A stretch of 64,000 nt of DNA. Origin: JACCWP01 sp963785115. Lineage in GTDB: Bacteria > Actinomycetota > Actinomycetes > Propionibacteriales > Nocardioidaceae. Positions 6,729 through 14,510 of this stretch are shown here, in pieces. The stretch's first letter is position 1. The number at the start of each line of letters is the position of its first letter. The stretch spans positions 806,001 to 870,000 of the forward strand of contig CAWATY010000009.1 in the NCBI GenBank assembly GCA_963785115.1, given 5' to 3'. The notes under the pieces are model-generated. The model was not told where the DNA came from. It made no database searches and worked only from the letters and a program-made list of their open reading frames with translations. A program made the translations under genes and the position numbers.

Positions 6729-7603
6729 AACCGGCAGGCGTGGATGTCGGTGACGAGGATGCCGCGGGCGCCGAGCTGCCAGAGCTCGTCCATGACCGTG
6801 TGCGCCTGGTGCCGCAGCACCATGGCCCGTACCGCGGACCAGCCCTCGCGGTGCAGCGGGGAGACCGTGGGCGACTCGATGCCCGGGGTGATGGCGCAGG
6901 CGTCCTCGACGCTCGCGGCGGGGATGTCGTAGTCCATCATCACGTAGGACCGCGCCACCAGGACGCCGCGCAGCCGGCGCAGGAACACCTCGTAGCCGGG
7001 AGGTTCGGCCGCGCCGACCCGGCGCACCAGGACGGCCTCCGACTCGAGGATCGGGTCGCCGATGACCTCCAGCCCGGCCTGGCGCAGCGTTCCGCCGGTC
7101 TCCACCACGTCGGCGATCACGTCGGCCACGCCGAGCCGGACGGCGGACTCCACCGCCCCGTCGAGCCGGATCACGGTGGCATCGACCCCGCGGTCGTCCA
7201 GGTGGCGGCGGACCACGCCCGGATACGACGTCGCCACCCGCAGGCCGGCGAGGTCGGTCACGTCGGTCGCCGTGCCGGTGGGTGCGGCGAACCGGAACCG
7301 CGAGCCGCCGAAGCCGAGGGTCAGCACCTCGTCGGCGGGCGCGCCGGAGTCCAACAACAGGTCGCGGCCGGTGACGCCGAGGTCGAGGGTGCCCTCGCCC
7401 ACGTAGACCGCGATGTCGCGGGGGCGGAGGTAGAAGAACTCCACCGCGTTGTCCGGGTCGGAGTGCACCAGCTCGCGGGTGTCAGGGCGCTGTCGGTAGC
7501 CGGCCTCGCGCAGCATCTCGCGGGCGGGCTCGGCCAACGAGCCCTTGTTGGGCACAGCCACCCGCAGGGTGCCGTTCCCGCTGCCGGGCGGGGTGGTGGT
7601 CAT
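6725..7603 (-). CDS. hisG: ATP phosphoribosyltransferase (long form)
   Basis: 292 aa. First and committed step of histidine synthesis: PRPP + ATP to phosphoribosyl-ATP. The catalytic periplasmic-binding-like core opens RVAVPNKGSLAEPA, with LDLGVTGRDLL and a PRPP-loop region DVVETGGTLRQAGL. The C-terminal 75-80 residues (VMMDYDIPAASVEDACAITPG ... VTDIHACRL, given in parts) form the ACT-like regulatory domain of the long hexameric form, which confers histidine feedback inhibition. It starts 7 nt after hisE and overlaps the PH-domain gene. The other his genes are not in this window. Confidence 0.97.
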   Translation of the reverse strand: MTTTPPGSGNGTLRVAVPNKGSLAEPAREMLREAGYRQRPDTRELVHSDPDNAVEFFYLRPRDIAVYVGEGTLDLGVTGRDLLLDSGAPADEVLTLGFGGSRFRFAAPTGTATDVTDLAGLRVATSYPGVVRRHLDDRGVDATVIRLDGAVESAVRLGVADVIADVVETGGTLRQAGLEVIGDPILESEAVLVRRVGAAEPPGYEVFLRRLRGVLVARSYVMMDYDIPAASVEDACAITPGIESPTVSPLHREGWSAVRAMVLRHQAHTVMDELWQLGARGILVTDIHACRL

Positions 7604-7610
7604 CGAGACA

Positions 7611-7874
7611 TCACAGCCTGGCGTAGACGTCGTCGGTGGTCAGCCCGCAGGCAAGCATCAGCACCTGGGCGTGGTAGAGCAGCTGGCTGATCTCGTCGGC
7701 TGCCCGGTCCGGCCCCTCGTGCTCGGCGGCCATCCACGACTCCGCAGCCTCCTCGACCAGCTTCTTGCCGATGGCATGGACCCCAGCGTCCAGGGCCTCG
7801 ACGGTGCCCGACCCCGGTGGGCGGTCGACGGCCTTGGCCTGGAGCTCGGCGAACAGCTGGTCGAACGTCTTCAC
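7611..7874 (-). CDS. hisE: Phosphoribosyl-ATP pyrophosphatase
   Basis: 87 aa from GTG 7874, reading VKTFDQLFAELQAKAV, then GTVEALDAGVHAIGKKLVEEAAESW and DEISQLLYHAQVLMLACGL. This is an all-alpha MazG-like fold with the metal-binding EEAAE and D-E-ISQ residues of HisE. It hydrolyses PR-ATP to PR-AMP and PPi, the second histidine step, acting directly after HisG encoded 7 nt downstream. A TAGGCT -10 box ends 8 nt before the GTG, so the transcript may be leaderless. Confidence 0.95.
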   Translation of the reverse strand: MKTFDQLFAELQAKAVDRPPGSGTVEALDAGVHAIGKKLVEEAAESWMAAEHEGPDRAADEISQLLYHAQVLMLACGLTTDDVYARL

Positions 7875-7882
7875 GACGAGCC

Positions 7883-7888
7883 AGCCTA
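7883..7888 (-). promoter_or_regulatory. Probable -10 of hisE (TAGGCT), leaderless start
   Basis: TAGGCT on the minus strand is followed by 8 nt and then the hisE GTG. This spacing is what is seen when transcription begins at the start codon itself. No Shine-Dalgarno fits in 8 nt. The assignment is by pattern only. Confidence 0.45.
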
Positions 7889-7984
7889 GTGAGAGACCTC
7901 GTCGTGGATCCGCTCCGGTGGTCGAGTGGCGTCCACTCGCCACGTGTCGCCAGTACTTGCCCCGCCATATGACGCGGGGCGAGT

Positions 7985-8016
7985 GCGGGTTTCTCAAGCC
8001 GGCTTGCGAAACCCGC
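7985..8016. repeat. Palindromic element over the ribH stop codon
   Basis: GCGGGTTTC (7985-7993) pairs with GAAACCCGC (8008-8016). After one mismatch an inner CAAG/CTTG stem closes around a CCGG loop. The last six ribH codons and stop lie inside it. A second hairpin (GCCCCG...CGGGGC, about 7963-7984) abuts it. It resembles the element at 1488-1523 in its GGGTTTC-N-CAAG ... GAAACCC pattern. A role as terminator of the riboflavin operon before hisE is likely. Confidence 0.55.
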
Positions 8017-8479
8017 GCAGCAGCACCGCGGTGCGGAGTGCGGCGTCGGCGGCCTCGCCACCCTTGTCCTCCGCCGAGCCGGGCAGGCCGGCCCGGTCGA
8101 GCGCCTGCTGCTCGGTGTCGCAGGTCAGCAGGCCGAAGCCGATCGGGATCCCGTGGTCGAGGCCGACTCTGACCAATCCGTCCGTCGCCGCCCGGCACAC
8201 GTACTCGAAGTGCGGCGTGCCGCCCCGGATCACCACCCCGAGGGCCACCAGTGCGTCGTGGTCCGGTGCCAGCACCGCCGCGACCACCGGCAGCTCGTAC
8301 GAACCGGGCACCCGCAGCACCTCGGCGGGGAGGCCGACCCCGGCGAGCACCGTCAGGCACCCGTCGACCAGTCCGTCCATCACCTGCTGGTGCCAGGACG
8401 CGGCGACCACGGCCACCCGCAGCCCGGCCACGTCGGCGGCGGTGAGCGGGTGCTGCGCCGGGCCGCCACCCCCGCTCAC
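7994..8479 (-). CDS. ribH: 6,7-dimethyl-8-ribityllumazine synthase
   Basis: 161 aa from GTG 8479 (GTGA overlap with ribBA). It condenses 5-amino-6-ribitylaminouracil with dihydroxybutanone phosphate, the penultimate riboflavin step, as a 60-mer or decamer. The substrate loops are visible: AASWHQQVMDGLVDG near the start, RVPGSYELPVVA, and GVVIRGGTPHFEYVC (the IRGxTPHFE signature), then the conserved GLLTCDTEQQALDRAG. The last residues RGFRKPA are coded inside a palindromic element. End of the FMN-riboswitch operon. Confidence 0.96.
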   Translation of the reverse strand: MSGGGGPAQHPLTAADVAGLRVAVVAASWHQQVMDGLVDGCLTVLAGVGLPAEVLRVPGSYELPVVAAVLAPDHDALVALGVVIRGGTPHFEYVCRAATDGLVRVGLDHGIPIGFGLLTCDTEQQALDRAGLPGSAEDKGGEAADAALRTAVLLRGFRKPA

Positions 8480-9762
8480 GGGGATCCGTCCAGCGCCGGG
8501 TCGAGCGCCGGGTCGAGCGCCGGGTCGAGGGCCGGGTCGAGCACGTGGGCAAGGTCGTGGCCCATCCGCTCGGCCTTGGTGCGCAGGTAGCGCAGGTTCT
8601 GCTCGGTGGGCCGGACGTCCACCGGCACCCGCTCCACCACCTCCAGGCCGTAGCGGATCAGCTGGTCGGCCTTGACCGGGTTGTTGCTCAGCAGGCGCAC
8701 CGAGCGCACCCCGAGCTCGCGCAGCAGCTGCGCACCGGTCCCGTAGTCGCGCGCGTCGGCCGGAAGCCCCAGTTCGAGGTTGGCGTCCACGGTGTCGTGG
8801 CCGGCGTCCTGCAGGGCGTAGGCCTGCAGCTTGTGCAGCAGCCCGATCCCCCGGCCCTCGTGGCCGCGCAGGTAGACAACGACGCCGCGGCCGTGCTCGG
8901 TGATCGCCGCCATCGAGGCCTGCAGCTGCGGTCCGCAGTCGCAGCGCCGCGAGCCCAGCACGTCGCCTGTCAGGCACTCCGAGTGCAGCCGGGTGAGGAC
9001 GTTCTCGCCGTCGCCGATCTCGCCGTGCACGAGCGCCACGTGCTCACCGCCGTCGACGATGTTGCGGAAGCCGTACGCGGTGAACCGGCCGAACTCGGTC
9101 GGCAGGGTCGTGGTCGCGACCCGCTCGACCAGCCGCTCGTGTCGGCGTCGCCACGTCACGAGGTCGCCGATCGACACCAGGGCGAGGCCATGGGTGTCGG
9201 CGAACTCGCGCAGCTGCGGGCCGCGCATCATCGCGCCGTCGTCGCGGGTGAGCTCACAGAGCACACCGGCCGGTGTGAGGCCGGCCAGCCGGGCCAGGTC
9301 GACGGCGGCCTCGGTGTGGCCCGGGCGGGCCAGCACGCCGCCCTCGCGGTAGCGCAGCGGGAAGACGTGGCCCGGCTGCACCAGCTCGACCGGATTGGTC
9401 GCGGAGTCGACGAGCGTGCGGATCGTCCGGGCCCGGTCGGCGGCGCTGATGCCGGTGCTGATGCCGTCCCGCGCGTCGACGCTCACCGTGTACGCGGTGC
9501 GCAGCCGCTCCCGGTTGTGCGGGGTCATCAGCGGGATCGCGAGCCGGTCCAGCAGCGCGCCCTCGACGCCCACGCAGACCACCCCGGTCCCGTACCGCAC
9601 GGTGAACGCGACCAGGTCGGGGGTGGCCTTGGACGCGGCGAAGATGAGGTCGCCCTCGTTCTCGCGGTCCTCGTCGTCGACCACGACGACTGCCCGCCCG
9701 GCCGCGACGTCGGCGATCGCGCGGTCGACGTCGTCGAGCGCCACGCCATCGGCCCTGCTCAT
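8476..9762 (-). CDS. ribBA: Bifunctional 3,4-dihydroxy-2-butanone-4-phosphate synthase / GTP cyclohydrolase II
   Basis: 428 aa. The N-terminal RibB half has VVVDDEDRENEGDLI (catalytic acidic loop) and RPGHTEAAVDLARLAG. The C-terminal RibA half has the zinc site C-x10-C-x-C (SECLTGDVLGSRRCDCG) and the GTP-binding LRGHEGRGIGLLHKL. It supplies both riboflavin precursors, from ribulose 5-phosphate and from GTP. The C-terminus ends in four tandem Asp-Pro-Ala-Leu units from a 12-bp direct repeat (about 8503-8545), probably a dispensable tail. Its start overlaps the ribM stop and its stop overlaps ribH (ATGA and GTGA), so translation is coupled. Confidence 0.97.
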   Translation of the reverse strand: MSRADGVALDDVDRAIADVAAGRAVVVVDDEDRENEGDLIFAASKATPDLVAFTVRYGTGVVCVGVEGALLDRLAIPLMTPHNRERLRTAYTVSVDARDGISTGISAADRARTIRTLVDSATNPVELVQPGHVFPLRYREGGVLARPGHTEAAVDLARLAGLTPAGVLCELTRDDGAMMRGPQLREFADTHGLALVSIGDLVTWRRRHERLVERVATTTLPTEFGRFTAYGFRNIVDGGEHVALVHGEIGDGENVLTRLHSECLTGDVLGSRRCDCGPQLQASMAAITEHGRGVVVYLRGHEGRGIGLLHKLQAYALQDAGHDTVDANLELGLPADARDYGTGAQLLRELGVRSVRLLSNNPVKADQLIRYGLEVVERVPVDVRPTEQNLRYLRTKAERMGHDLAHVLDPALDPALDPALDPALDGSP

Positions 9763-10451
9763 GCGCCGACCTGCTCGAGCTCGGGACCGCGGGGGTCCAT
9801 CGGGCGCCGTTCGACCCGCAGCCAGGTGACGAACCCGACGACGCAGAACAGCCCGTAGAAGGCGTACAGAACGGCCGACGGGTAGAAGCCGGCGTTCAGC
9901 AGCGTGGGCACGCCCACGGCGTCGACCGCGATCCAGATCAGCCAGAACTCCACCCAGCCGCGGGCCATGCCGTAGGTGGCCAGGATGCTGCCGGTCAGGA
10001 TCCACGCCTCGGTGAGGCGGCCGTACGAGCCAATGATCCCGAACAGCCACCAGAAGAAGGCGGTGCCGACCGCGTACAGGACGACCAGCTGGGCGCGCTC
10101 CGACCAGGTGGCCCAGCGCGGGACGATCGCCGCCCCTCCCCCGGCCCCGCCGGCCGCGCGGGCGGCCCGCCAGCGGTACCAGCCCCACAGCGACACGGCG
10201 ACGAAGAACACCTGCCGGCCGGCCTGGCCCCACAGGGTCTGGTCCTGCGGGGTGTCGAAGACCGCGCCCAGGAAGACGGTGAACAGCAGCACGTTGCCGA
10301 CGATGCCGACCGGCCACGCCCAGACCCGGCGGCGCATGCCGCCCAGCGCGGACAGCAGCCCGAACAGGTTGCCGATCACCTCGCGCCACAGGATCGCCTG
10401 GTCGCCGATCTGCAGCTCGGCCCCGAACAGCCAGCCCAGCGGGTCACTCAT
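9759..10451 (-). CDS. ribM: Riboflavin transporter RibM (PnuC family)
   Basis: 230 aa with about seven transmembrane helices and the Trp-rich PnuC signature (WAWPVGIVGNVLLF, SLWGWYRWRAA, FWLIWIAVDAVGVP). PnuC proteins move vitamins by facilitated diffusion with trapping by phosphorylation. Members encoded in riboflavin operons under FMN riboswitches (RibM/PnuX of Corynebacterium and Streptomyces) carry riboflavin, not nicotinamide riboside, and that context applies here. It is overlapped by ribE (10448-10451) and ribBA (9759-9762). Substrate assignment rests on context. The family assignment is sure. Confidence 0.85.
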   Translation of the reverse strand: MSDPLGWLFGAELQIGDQAILWREVIGNLFGLLSALGGMRRRVWAWPVGIVGNVLLFTVFLGAVFDTPQDQTLWGQAGRQVFFVAVSLWGWYRWRAARAAGGAGGGAAIVPRWATWSERAQLVVLYAVGTAFFWWLFGIIGSYGRLTEAWILTGSILATYGMARGWVEFWLIWIAVDAVGVPTLLNAGFYPSAVLYAFYGLFCVVGFVTWLRVERRPMDPRGPELEQVGA

Positions 10452-11074
10452 CGCGGCACCTCCTGCCGGGCCGCGCCGGTGCCGGCGAGCAGCCGCTCGA
10501 CGTACTTGGCGATCACGTCGACCTCGAGGTTGACGACATCGCCGAGGCTGCGGTCGCCGAGCGTGGTGGCCGTCAGCGTCGTGGGGATCAGCGACACGGT
10601 GAACTCCGGCGGGTCACCGTCGTAGACGTCGACGACGGTGAGCGACACGCCGTCGACCGCGATGGATCCCTTGGGCGCGACGTAGCGCGACAGCTCCGGG
10701 GGCAGCTCGATGGTCACGACGTCCCAGTGCGCCGAGCTCTGCCGGGCGCGCAGCGTGCCGGTGCCGTCGACGTGGCCCTGCACCAGGTGGCCGCCCATCC
10801 GGCCGTCCGCCGGCACCGCGCGCTCGAGGTTGATCACGACGCCGGGAGCGGCCCGGCCGAGCGAGGTACGCCGCAGCGACTCGCGCATCACGTCGGCGGT
10901 GAACACGTCGTCGTCGACGTCGACCACGGTGAGGCAGCAGCCGTCGACCGCTATCGAGTCGCCGCGGTGTGTGCCTGCGGTGACGACACGGCCGCGCACG
11001 GCCAGCCGGACGGAGTCGCCCAGGTCGTCGACCGCGACGATCTCGCCGCGTTCCTCCACGATGCCGGTGAACAT
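10448..11074 (-). CDS. ribE: Riboflavin synthase alpha chain
   Basis: 208 aa, MFTGIVEERGEIVAV start, with two homologous lumazine-binding barrels: residues about 1-97 (GDSIAVDGCCLTVVDV) and 98-195 (GSIAVDGVSLTVVDV). It dismutates two 6,7-dimethyl-8-ribityllumazine molecules to riboflavin and ribitylaminouracil as a trimer. It is the first gene behind the FMN riboswitch. A GGAAGG ribosome site sits before the ATG, next to a CTGTCGCC block that could mask it. The stop overlaps ribM. Confidence 0.97.
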   Translation of the reverse strand: MFTGIVEERGEIVAVDDLGDSVRLAVRGRVVTAGTHRGDSIAVDGCCLTVVDVDDDVFTADVMRESLRRTSLGRAAPGVVINLERAVPADGRMGGHLVQGHVDGTGTLRARQSSAHWDVVTIELPPELSRYVAPKGSIAVDGVSLTVVDVYDGDPPEFTVSLIPTTLTATTLGDRSLGDVVNLEVDVIAKYVERLLAGTGAARQEVPR

Positions 11075-11131
11075 CTGTCGCCGGTGCCTTCCTGTCGCGT
11101 ACGTCCGGACGCTGCGGGTCCGGGGCGACAG
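11075..11131 (-). promoter_or_regulatory. Candidate expression platform of the FMN riboswitch
   Basis: On the minus strand a CTGTCGC block (11131-11125) can pair either with a GCGACAG copy at 11098-11092, forming a hairpin with an inner CGGAC/GTCCG stem, or with a second GCGACAG copy at 11081-11075 directly before the ribE ATG. The second pairing would bury the GGAAGG ribosome binding site. Mutually exclusive pairing of this kind fits translational control. It is inferred from complementarity only. Confidence 0.4.
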
Positions 11132-11179
11132 ATGGCCAGGCGGCGACGACGCGCCGATGTGCGCGCGTACGACGACGCG

Positions 11180-11302
11180 CTGCTCCTCCCATCCGGACTT
11201 TCACCGTCGGTCCCGGAGTTCCACCGGGTCAACCGACCACCAGGGTGGCCGGGTCGCGGACTGTCACCGCCGGTTCGGAATTACACCGACCCCGGAGCAC
11301 GC
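11180..11302 (-). ncRNA. FMN riboswitch (RFN element)
   Basis: The minus strand carries the conserved blocks of the RFN aptamer in order: TGCTCCGGGGTCGGTG at the 5' side, a TTCCGAACCGGCGGT block, AGTCCGCGACCC, GGTTGACCCGGTGGAA, and finally ACCGACGGTGAAAGTCCGGA with GGGAGGAGCA closing helix P1. It lies about 106 nt before ribE. When FMN is plentiful it should shut down ribE-ribM-ribBA-ribH. The aptamer begins only 13 nt after the rpe stop codon, so its promoter must lie inside rpe or it is fed by rpe read-through. Confidence 0.95.
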
Positions 11303-11314
11303 GAGCGTTTCTGC

Positions 11315-11986
11315 TCACCCGCGAGTATGCCACGCACCCTCGGCCTGACGGCGGAGACCGTCGACGGCAGCGGCGGGGTCCGCGGCTCCGAAGACGGCCG
11401 ACCCGGCGACGAACATGTCCGCCCCCGCGTCGGCGCAGCGCTCGATGGTCTGATCGCTCACACCGCCGTCGACCTGCAGCCAGACGTCGCCCCCGCGGCC
11501 GTCGAGCAGCTCGCGGACCCGACGGACCTTGGGCAGGCAGACGTCGAGGAACTGCTGGCCGCCAAAGCCGGGTTCGACGGTCATGATCAGCACCATGTCG
11601 AGCTCGCCGAGCAGCTCCTCGTACGCGTCGATCGGCGTCGCCGGCTTCAGCCCCAGGCCCGCCCGGGCGCCGAGCCGGCGGAGCTCGCGGGCCAGCCGCA
11701 CCGGAGCCTTGGCGGCCTCGGCGTGGAAGGTGACGCTGGCCGCCCCCGCCTCGACGTAGCCGGGTGCCCAGCGGTCGGGGTCGTCGATCATCAGGTGGCA
11801 GTCCAGCGGCTGCTCGGCGGCCTTCGCGAGCGCCTCGACGACCGGCGGGCCGATCGTGAGGTTGGGGACGAAGTGGTTGTCCATGACGTCGACGTGCAAC
11901 CAGTCGGCCGCCGGCACCGAGGCGGCCGCGCCGCGCAGGTCGGCGTAGTCGGCGGCGAGCACGCTCGGCGCGATCCGGACTCCCAC
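11315..11986 (-). CDS. rpe: Ribulose-phosphate 3-epimerase
   Basis: 223 aa from GTG 11986. A TIM-barrel enzyme of the pentose phosphate pathway that interconverts ribulose 5-P and xylulose 5-P. Signatures are RIAPSVLAADYADL, WLHVDVMDNHFVPNLTIGP (metal His/Asp ligands), HLMIDDP, VEPGFGGQQF and VDGGVS, with AGSAVFGA for the phosphate. A TAGACT -10 ends 8 nt before the GTG, pointing to a leaderless mRNA. It supplies the pentose-phosphate pool used by RibB downstream. The start keeps the full barrel and no better upstream start exists. Confidence 0.96.
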   Translation of the reverse strand: MGVRIAPSVLAADYADLRGAAASVPAADWLHVDVMDNHFVPNLTIGPPVVEALAKAAEQPLDCHLMIDDPDRWAPGYVEAGAASVTFHAEAAKAPVRLARELRRLGARAGLGLKPATPIDAYEELLGELDMVLIMTVEPGFGGQQFLDVCLPKVRRVRELLDGRGGDVWLQVDGGVSDQTIERCADAGADMFVAGSAVFGAADPAAAVDGLRRQAEGAWHTRG

Positions 11987-11994
11987 GGCCGCGG

Positions 11995-12000
11995 AGTCTA
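11995..12000 (-). promoter_or_regulatory. Probable -10 of rpe (TAGACT), leaderless start
   Basis: TAGACT, then CCGCGGCC, then the rpe GTG. The 8-nt gap leaves no room for a ribosome binding site. It is the same hexamer seen before pheS, fmt and efp. Confidence 0.5.
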
Positions 12001-12020
12001 TCCAGCGGCCAGCCGGCCGA

Positions 12021-12120
12021 CGTTTTCGCAGGCTGGGCTGTGAAAACCGTGGTTCCCCAGCGCTGTAGCGCTGGGGAAGCGGCACCGTCGCTGGCTGGGC
12101 TGCGAAAACGGCAGCGCCGC
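12021..12120. repeat. Three-part palindromic element between rsmB and rpe
   Basis: Part one: GTTTTC-g-CAG (12022-12031) pairs with CTG-t-GAAAAC (12038-12047) around GCTGGG. Part two: a near-perfect palindrome TTCCCCAGCGCT-GT-AGCGCTGGGGAA (12053-12078). Part three (about 12093-12112): a second copy of the GGCTGGGCTG-N-GAAAAC half of part one. It fills the gap after the rsmB stop. Probable terminator or short palindromic repeat, related in pattern to the elements at 1429-1523 and 7985-8016. Confidence 0.55.
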
Positions 12121-12122
12121 CC

Positions 12123-13481
12123 CTAGTGGCGGCGGAGGAGGGCGCAGTACATGGCGTCGGTGCCGTGCAGGTGCGGCCACAGCTGCAGGGCGGGGCCCGA
12201 CTGCTCGGGGAGGGGTGATTGCAGCGGCAGGGCGGCGAGCACGGCGGGGGTGTCGACGCGCTGCACGTCGTCTCGGCCGGCGATGACGTGGTCGACGACG
12301 CCGGTGGTCTCCTTCGGGTGCGGTGAACAGGTGACGTAGCCGACGAGGCCGCCGGGACGAGTGGCGTCCAGGGCCGAGCAGAGCAGCGCCCGCTGCAGGG
12401 CGACCAGGCCGGGCAGATCGTCCGGGGTGCGACGCCAGCGGGCCTCGGGCCGGCGACGCAGCGCGCCCAGTCCGGTGCAGGGGGCGTCGACCAGCACCCG
12501 GTCGTACGCGCCCGGCTCCTCGGCACCGACCGTCCGGCCGTCGCCGACCCGGACCTGCACCGCCTCCCTCAGCGGAGCGACCGCCCGGCGCACCAGGTCG
12601 GCGCGGTGCGGAGCCAGCTCCCCGGCCACCAGGTTGGCGCCGCGACCGGCCGCAACGGCACCCAGCAGGGCCGCCTTGCCGCCGGGTCCGGCGCACAGGT
12701 CGAGCCAGCGCTCGTCGCGGCCGTCCATCGCTGCGTGCGCCAGCGCGAGCGCCACCAGCTGGCTGCCTTCGTCCTGCACCCCGGCCCGGCCGTCCCGGAC
12801 CGCGGGGAAGACAGCCGGATCGCCGCCATGGGTGAGCACCGCTGCGTGCGGCGCCCAGCGGCCCGGCGAGGCACCGGCCTCGAGCAGCTCGGCCGGATCG
12901 CAAAGACCGGGACGGGCCACCAGCGTGACCTGCGGGGTGACGTTGTCGGCGGCCAGCAGGTCGGGCAGCTGGTCGCCGCCGACCGCGGAGCGCAGCACCT
13001 GCACCACCCACCGGGGGTGGCTGTGCACGACGGCCAGATGACCGTCGGGGTCGGTGCCCGGGTCGGGGGCGACCTCGTCGAGCCAGCCGGCGAGATCGCG
13101 GCCCGCCACCCGGCGCAGCACCGCGTTGACCAGCCTGGCAGCACCCGGGCCGCGGGCGGCCCGGGTCAGCTCGACGCTGGTCGACACCGCGGCGTGCGGT
13201 GGGGTGCCGAGGGCCAGCAGCTGGTGGCACCCGAGGCGCAGCACGTCCAGCAGCTCGGGGTCGAGGCGGGCCAGCGGCCAGTCGAGACACGCGGCAAGCA
13301 CCGCGTCGTACGTGCCCTGGCGGCGGACCGTGCCGTGGGTGAGCTCGGTGGCGAAGGCGGCGTCCCGCCCACTCAGCCGGCGCTCGCGCAGCAGCCGCGG
13401 CAGCTCCAGGTTGACGTAGGCGTCCCGCTCGCGGACCGCGCGCAGCACGGCCAGGGCAGTAGCCCGCGGTCGGTCGCTCAC
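12123..13481 (-). CDS. rsmB: 16S rRNA (cytosine 967-C5) methyltransferase
   Basis: 452 aa from GTG 13481 (GTGA overlap with fmt). The N-terminal NusB-like RNA-binding domain is about residues 5-150 (RDAAFATELTHGTVR, HQLLALGTPPHAAV). The catalytic Rossmann domain has the SAM motif LDLCAGPGGKAALLG, motif IV DAPCTGLGALRRRPE with the release cysteine, and motif VI VTCSPHPKET with the nucleophilic cysteine. It follows fmt as in many actinobacteria. All catalytic residues are present. Assignment as RsmB rather than another m5C enzyme rests on the NusB fusion. Confidence 0.95.
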   Translation of the reverse strand: MSDRPRATALAVLRAVRERDAYVNLELPRLLRERRLSGRDAAFATELTHGTVRRQGTYDAVLAACLDWPLARLDPELLDVLRLGCHQLLALGTPPHAAVSTSVELTRAARGPGAARLVNAVLRRVAGRDLAGWLDEVAPDPGTDPDGHLAVVHSHPRWVVQVLRSAVGGDQLPDLLAADNVTPQVTLVARPGLCDPAELLEAGASPGRWAPHAAVLTHGGDPAVFPAVRDGRAGVQDEGSQLVALALAHAAMDGRDERWLDLCAGPGGKAALLGAVAAGRGANLVAGELAPHRADLVRRAVAPLREAVQVRVGDGRTVGAEEPGAYDRVLVDAPCTGLGALRRRPEARWRRTPDDLPGLVALQRALLCSALDATRPGGLVGYVTCSPHPKETTGVVDHVIAGRDDVQRVDTPAVLAALPLQSPLPEQSGPALQLWPHLHGTDAMYCALLRRH

Positions 13482-14419
13482 GTGCCGAGCCGCGTTCCAG
13501 GCCCGAGCCGGGCGCCCCGTGCCCAGTCGGCGGCAGGCACCGCGCGGCGGCCGTGCGGCTGCACGGTGCTCAGCCGGACGGGGCCGGTGCCGGTGCCCAC
13601 CAGCACCTCGCGCCGACCGGCGTCCGGCACGCCCGGCGGCAGCCGCTCCGCACCGTCCCCGACCGGCTCGACCGGTTCCACCGGCCCGAGCTTGAGCCGC
13701 TCGCCGCCGACGGTCGTCCAGGCACCCGGGGCCGGGGTGCAGGCCCGGACCCGGCGGTCGACGGCGAACGCCGGGTCGTCCCACCGCACGCGGGCGTCTT
13801 CCACCGTGATCCGTGGCGCGTACGAGACGCCCTCGACGGGCTGCGCGACGGGCACCAGCCGACCCTCGTCGAGCCCGTCGAGCGTGGCCGCGAGAAGTCC
13901 GGCGCCGGTGACGGCGAGCCGGCCGAGCAGGTCGCCCGCCGTGTCGCGCGGGCGTACGGTCTCGGTCGCGGTGCCGAGCACCGGTCCGGCGTCCATCGCC
14001 TCGACGAGACGGAACGTCGTCGCCCCGGTGACCTCGTCACCGGCCAGCAGGGCGTGCTGCACCGGCGCCGCACCGCGCCACGCCGGGAGCACCGAGAAGT
14101 GCAGGTTGACCCATCCGTGCGCCGGGACGGCCAGGACGGCGGCGGGCAGCAGGGCTCCGTAGGCGACGACCGGGCAGCAGTCCGGAGCCAGCTCGCGCAG
14201 CCGCTGCTGGAACCCGGCGTCGCGCGGACCGGGGGGCCGCAGCACTTCGAGGCCCTCGGTCAGGGCCCGCTCGGCGACCGGGCTGGGCCGGGTGCGCCGG
14301 CCCCGACCGGCGGCGGCGTCGGGGCGGGTGAGCACCGCGACGACCTCGTGCCGACCCGCCAGCAGCGTGTCCAGCGCGGGCAGCGCCGCCTCGGGGGTGC
14401 CGGCGAAGAGCAGCCGCAC
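13478..14419 (-). CDS. fmt: Methionyl-tRNA formyltransferase
   Basis: 313 aa from GTG 14419. It formylates initiator Met-tRNA with 10-formyl-THF. It opens MRLLFAGTPEAALPAL. The catalytic region is WVNLHFSVLPAWRGAAPVQ (Asn and His of the N-H-D triad; the usual HPSLLP here reads HFSVLP) with a later DAGPVL. The C-terminal OB-like tRNA domain starts near residue 205 (PRITVEDARVRWDDPA). It lies between priA and rsmB, and the stop overlaps rsmB. A TAGACT -10 and a 12-bp repeat lie upstream. Confidence 0.95.
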   Translation of the reverse strand: MRLLFAGTPEAALPALDTLLAGRHEVVAVLTRPDAAAGRGRRTRPSPVAERALTEGLEVLRPPGPRDAGFQQRLRELAPDCCPVVAYGALLPAAVLAVPAHGWVNLHFSVLPAWRGAAPVQHALLAGDEVTGATTFRLVEAMDAGPVLGTATETVRPRDTAGDLLGRLAVTGAGLLAATLDGLDEGRLVPVAQPVEGVSYAPRITVEDARVRWDDPAFAVDRRVRACTPAPGAWTTVGGERLKLGPVEPVEPVGDGAERLPPGVPDAGRREVLVGTGTGPVRLSTVQPHGRRAVPAADWARGARLGPGTRLGT

Positions 14420-14438
14420 GCGGGACTCCTCTGCAACG

Positions 14439-14507
14439 AGACGGGCGACGAAACGGGAGATGAACGGGCGTCGAAACGGGCGACTAAACGGGCGACGGGA
14501 CGGGGCC
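14439..14507. repeat. Degenerate 12-bp direct repeat in the fmt leader
   Basis: Five to six imperfect copies of GAAACGGGCGAC on the plus strand (variants include GAGACGGGCGAC, GAAACGGGAGAT and TAAACGGGCGAC) fill the space between the fmt start and its -10 box. On the mRNA strand this gives repeated GTCGCCCGTTTC. Most of the 119-nt priA-fmt gap is this repeat. Function unknown. Confidence 0.6.
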
Positions 14508-14510
14508 GCC

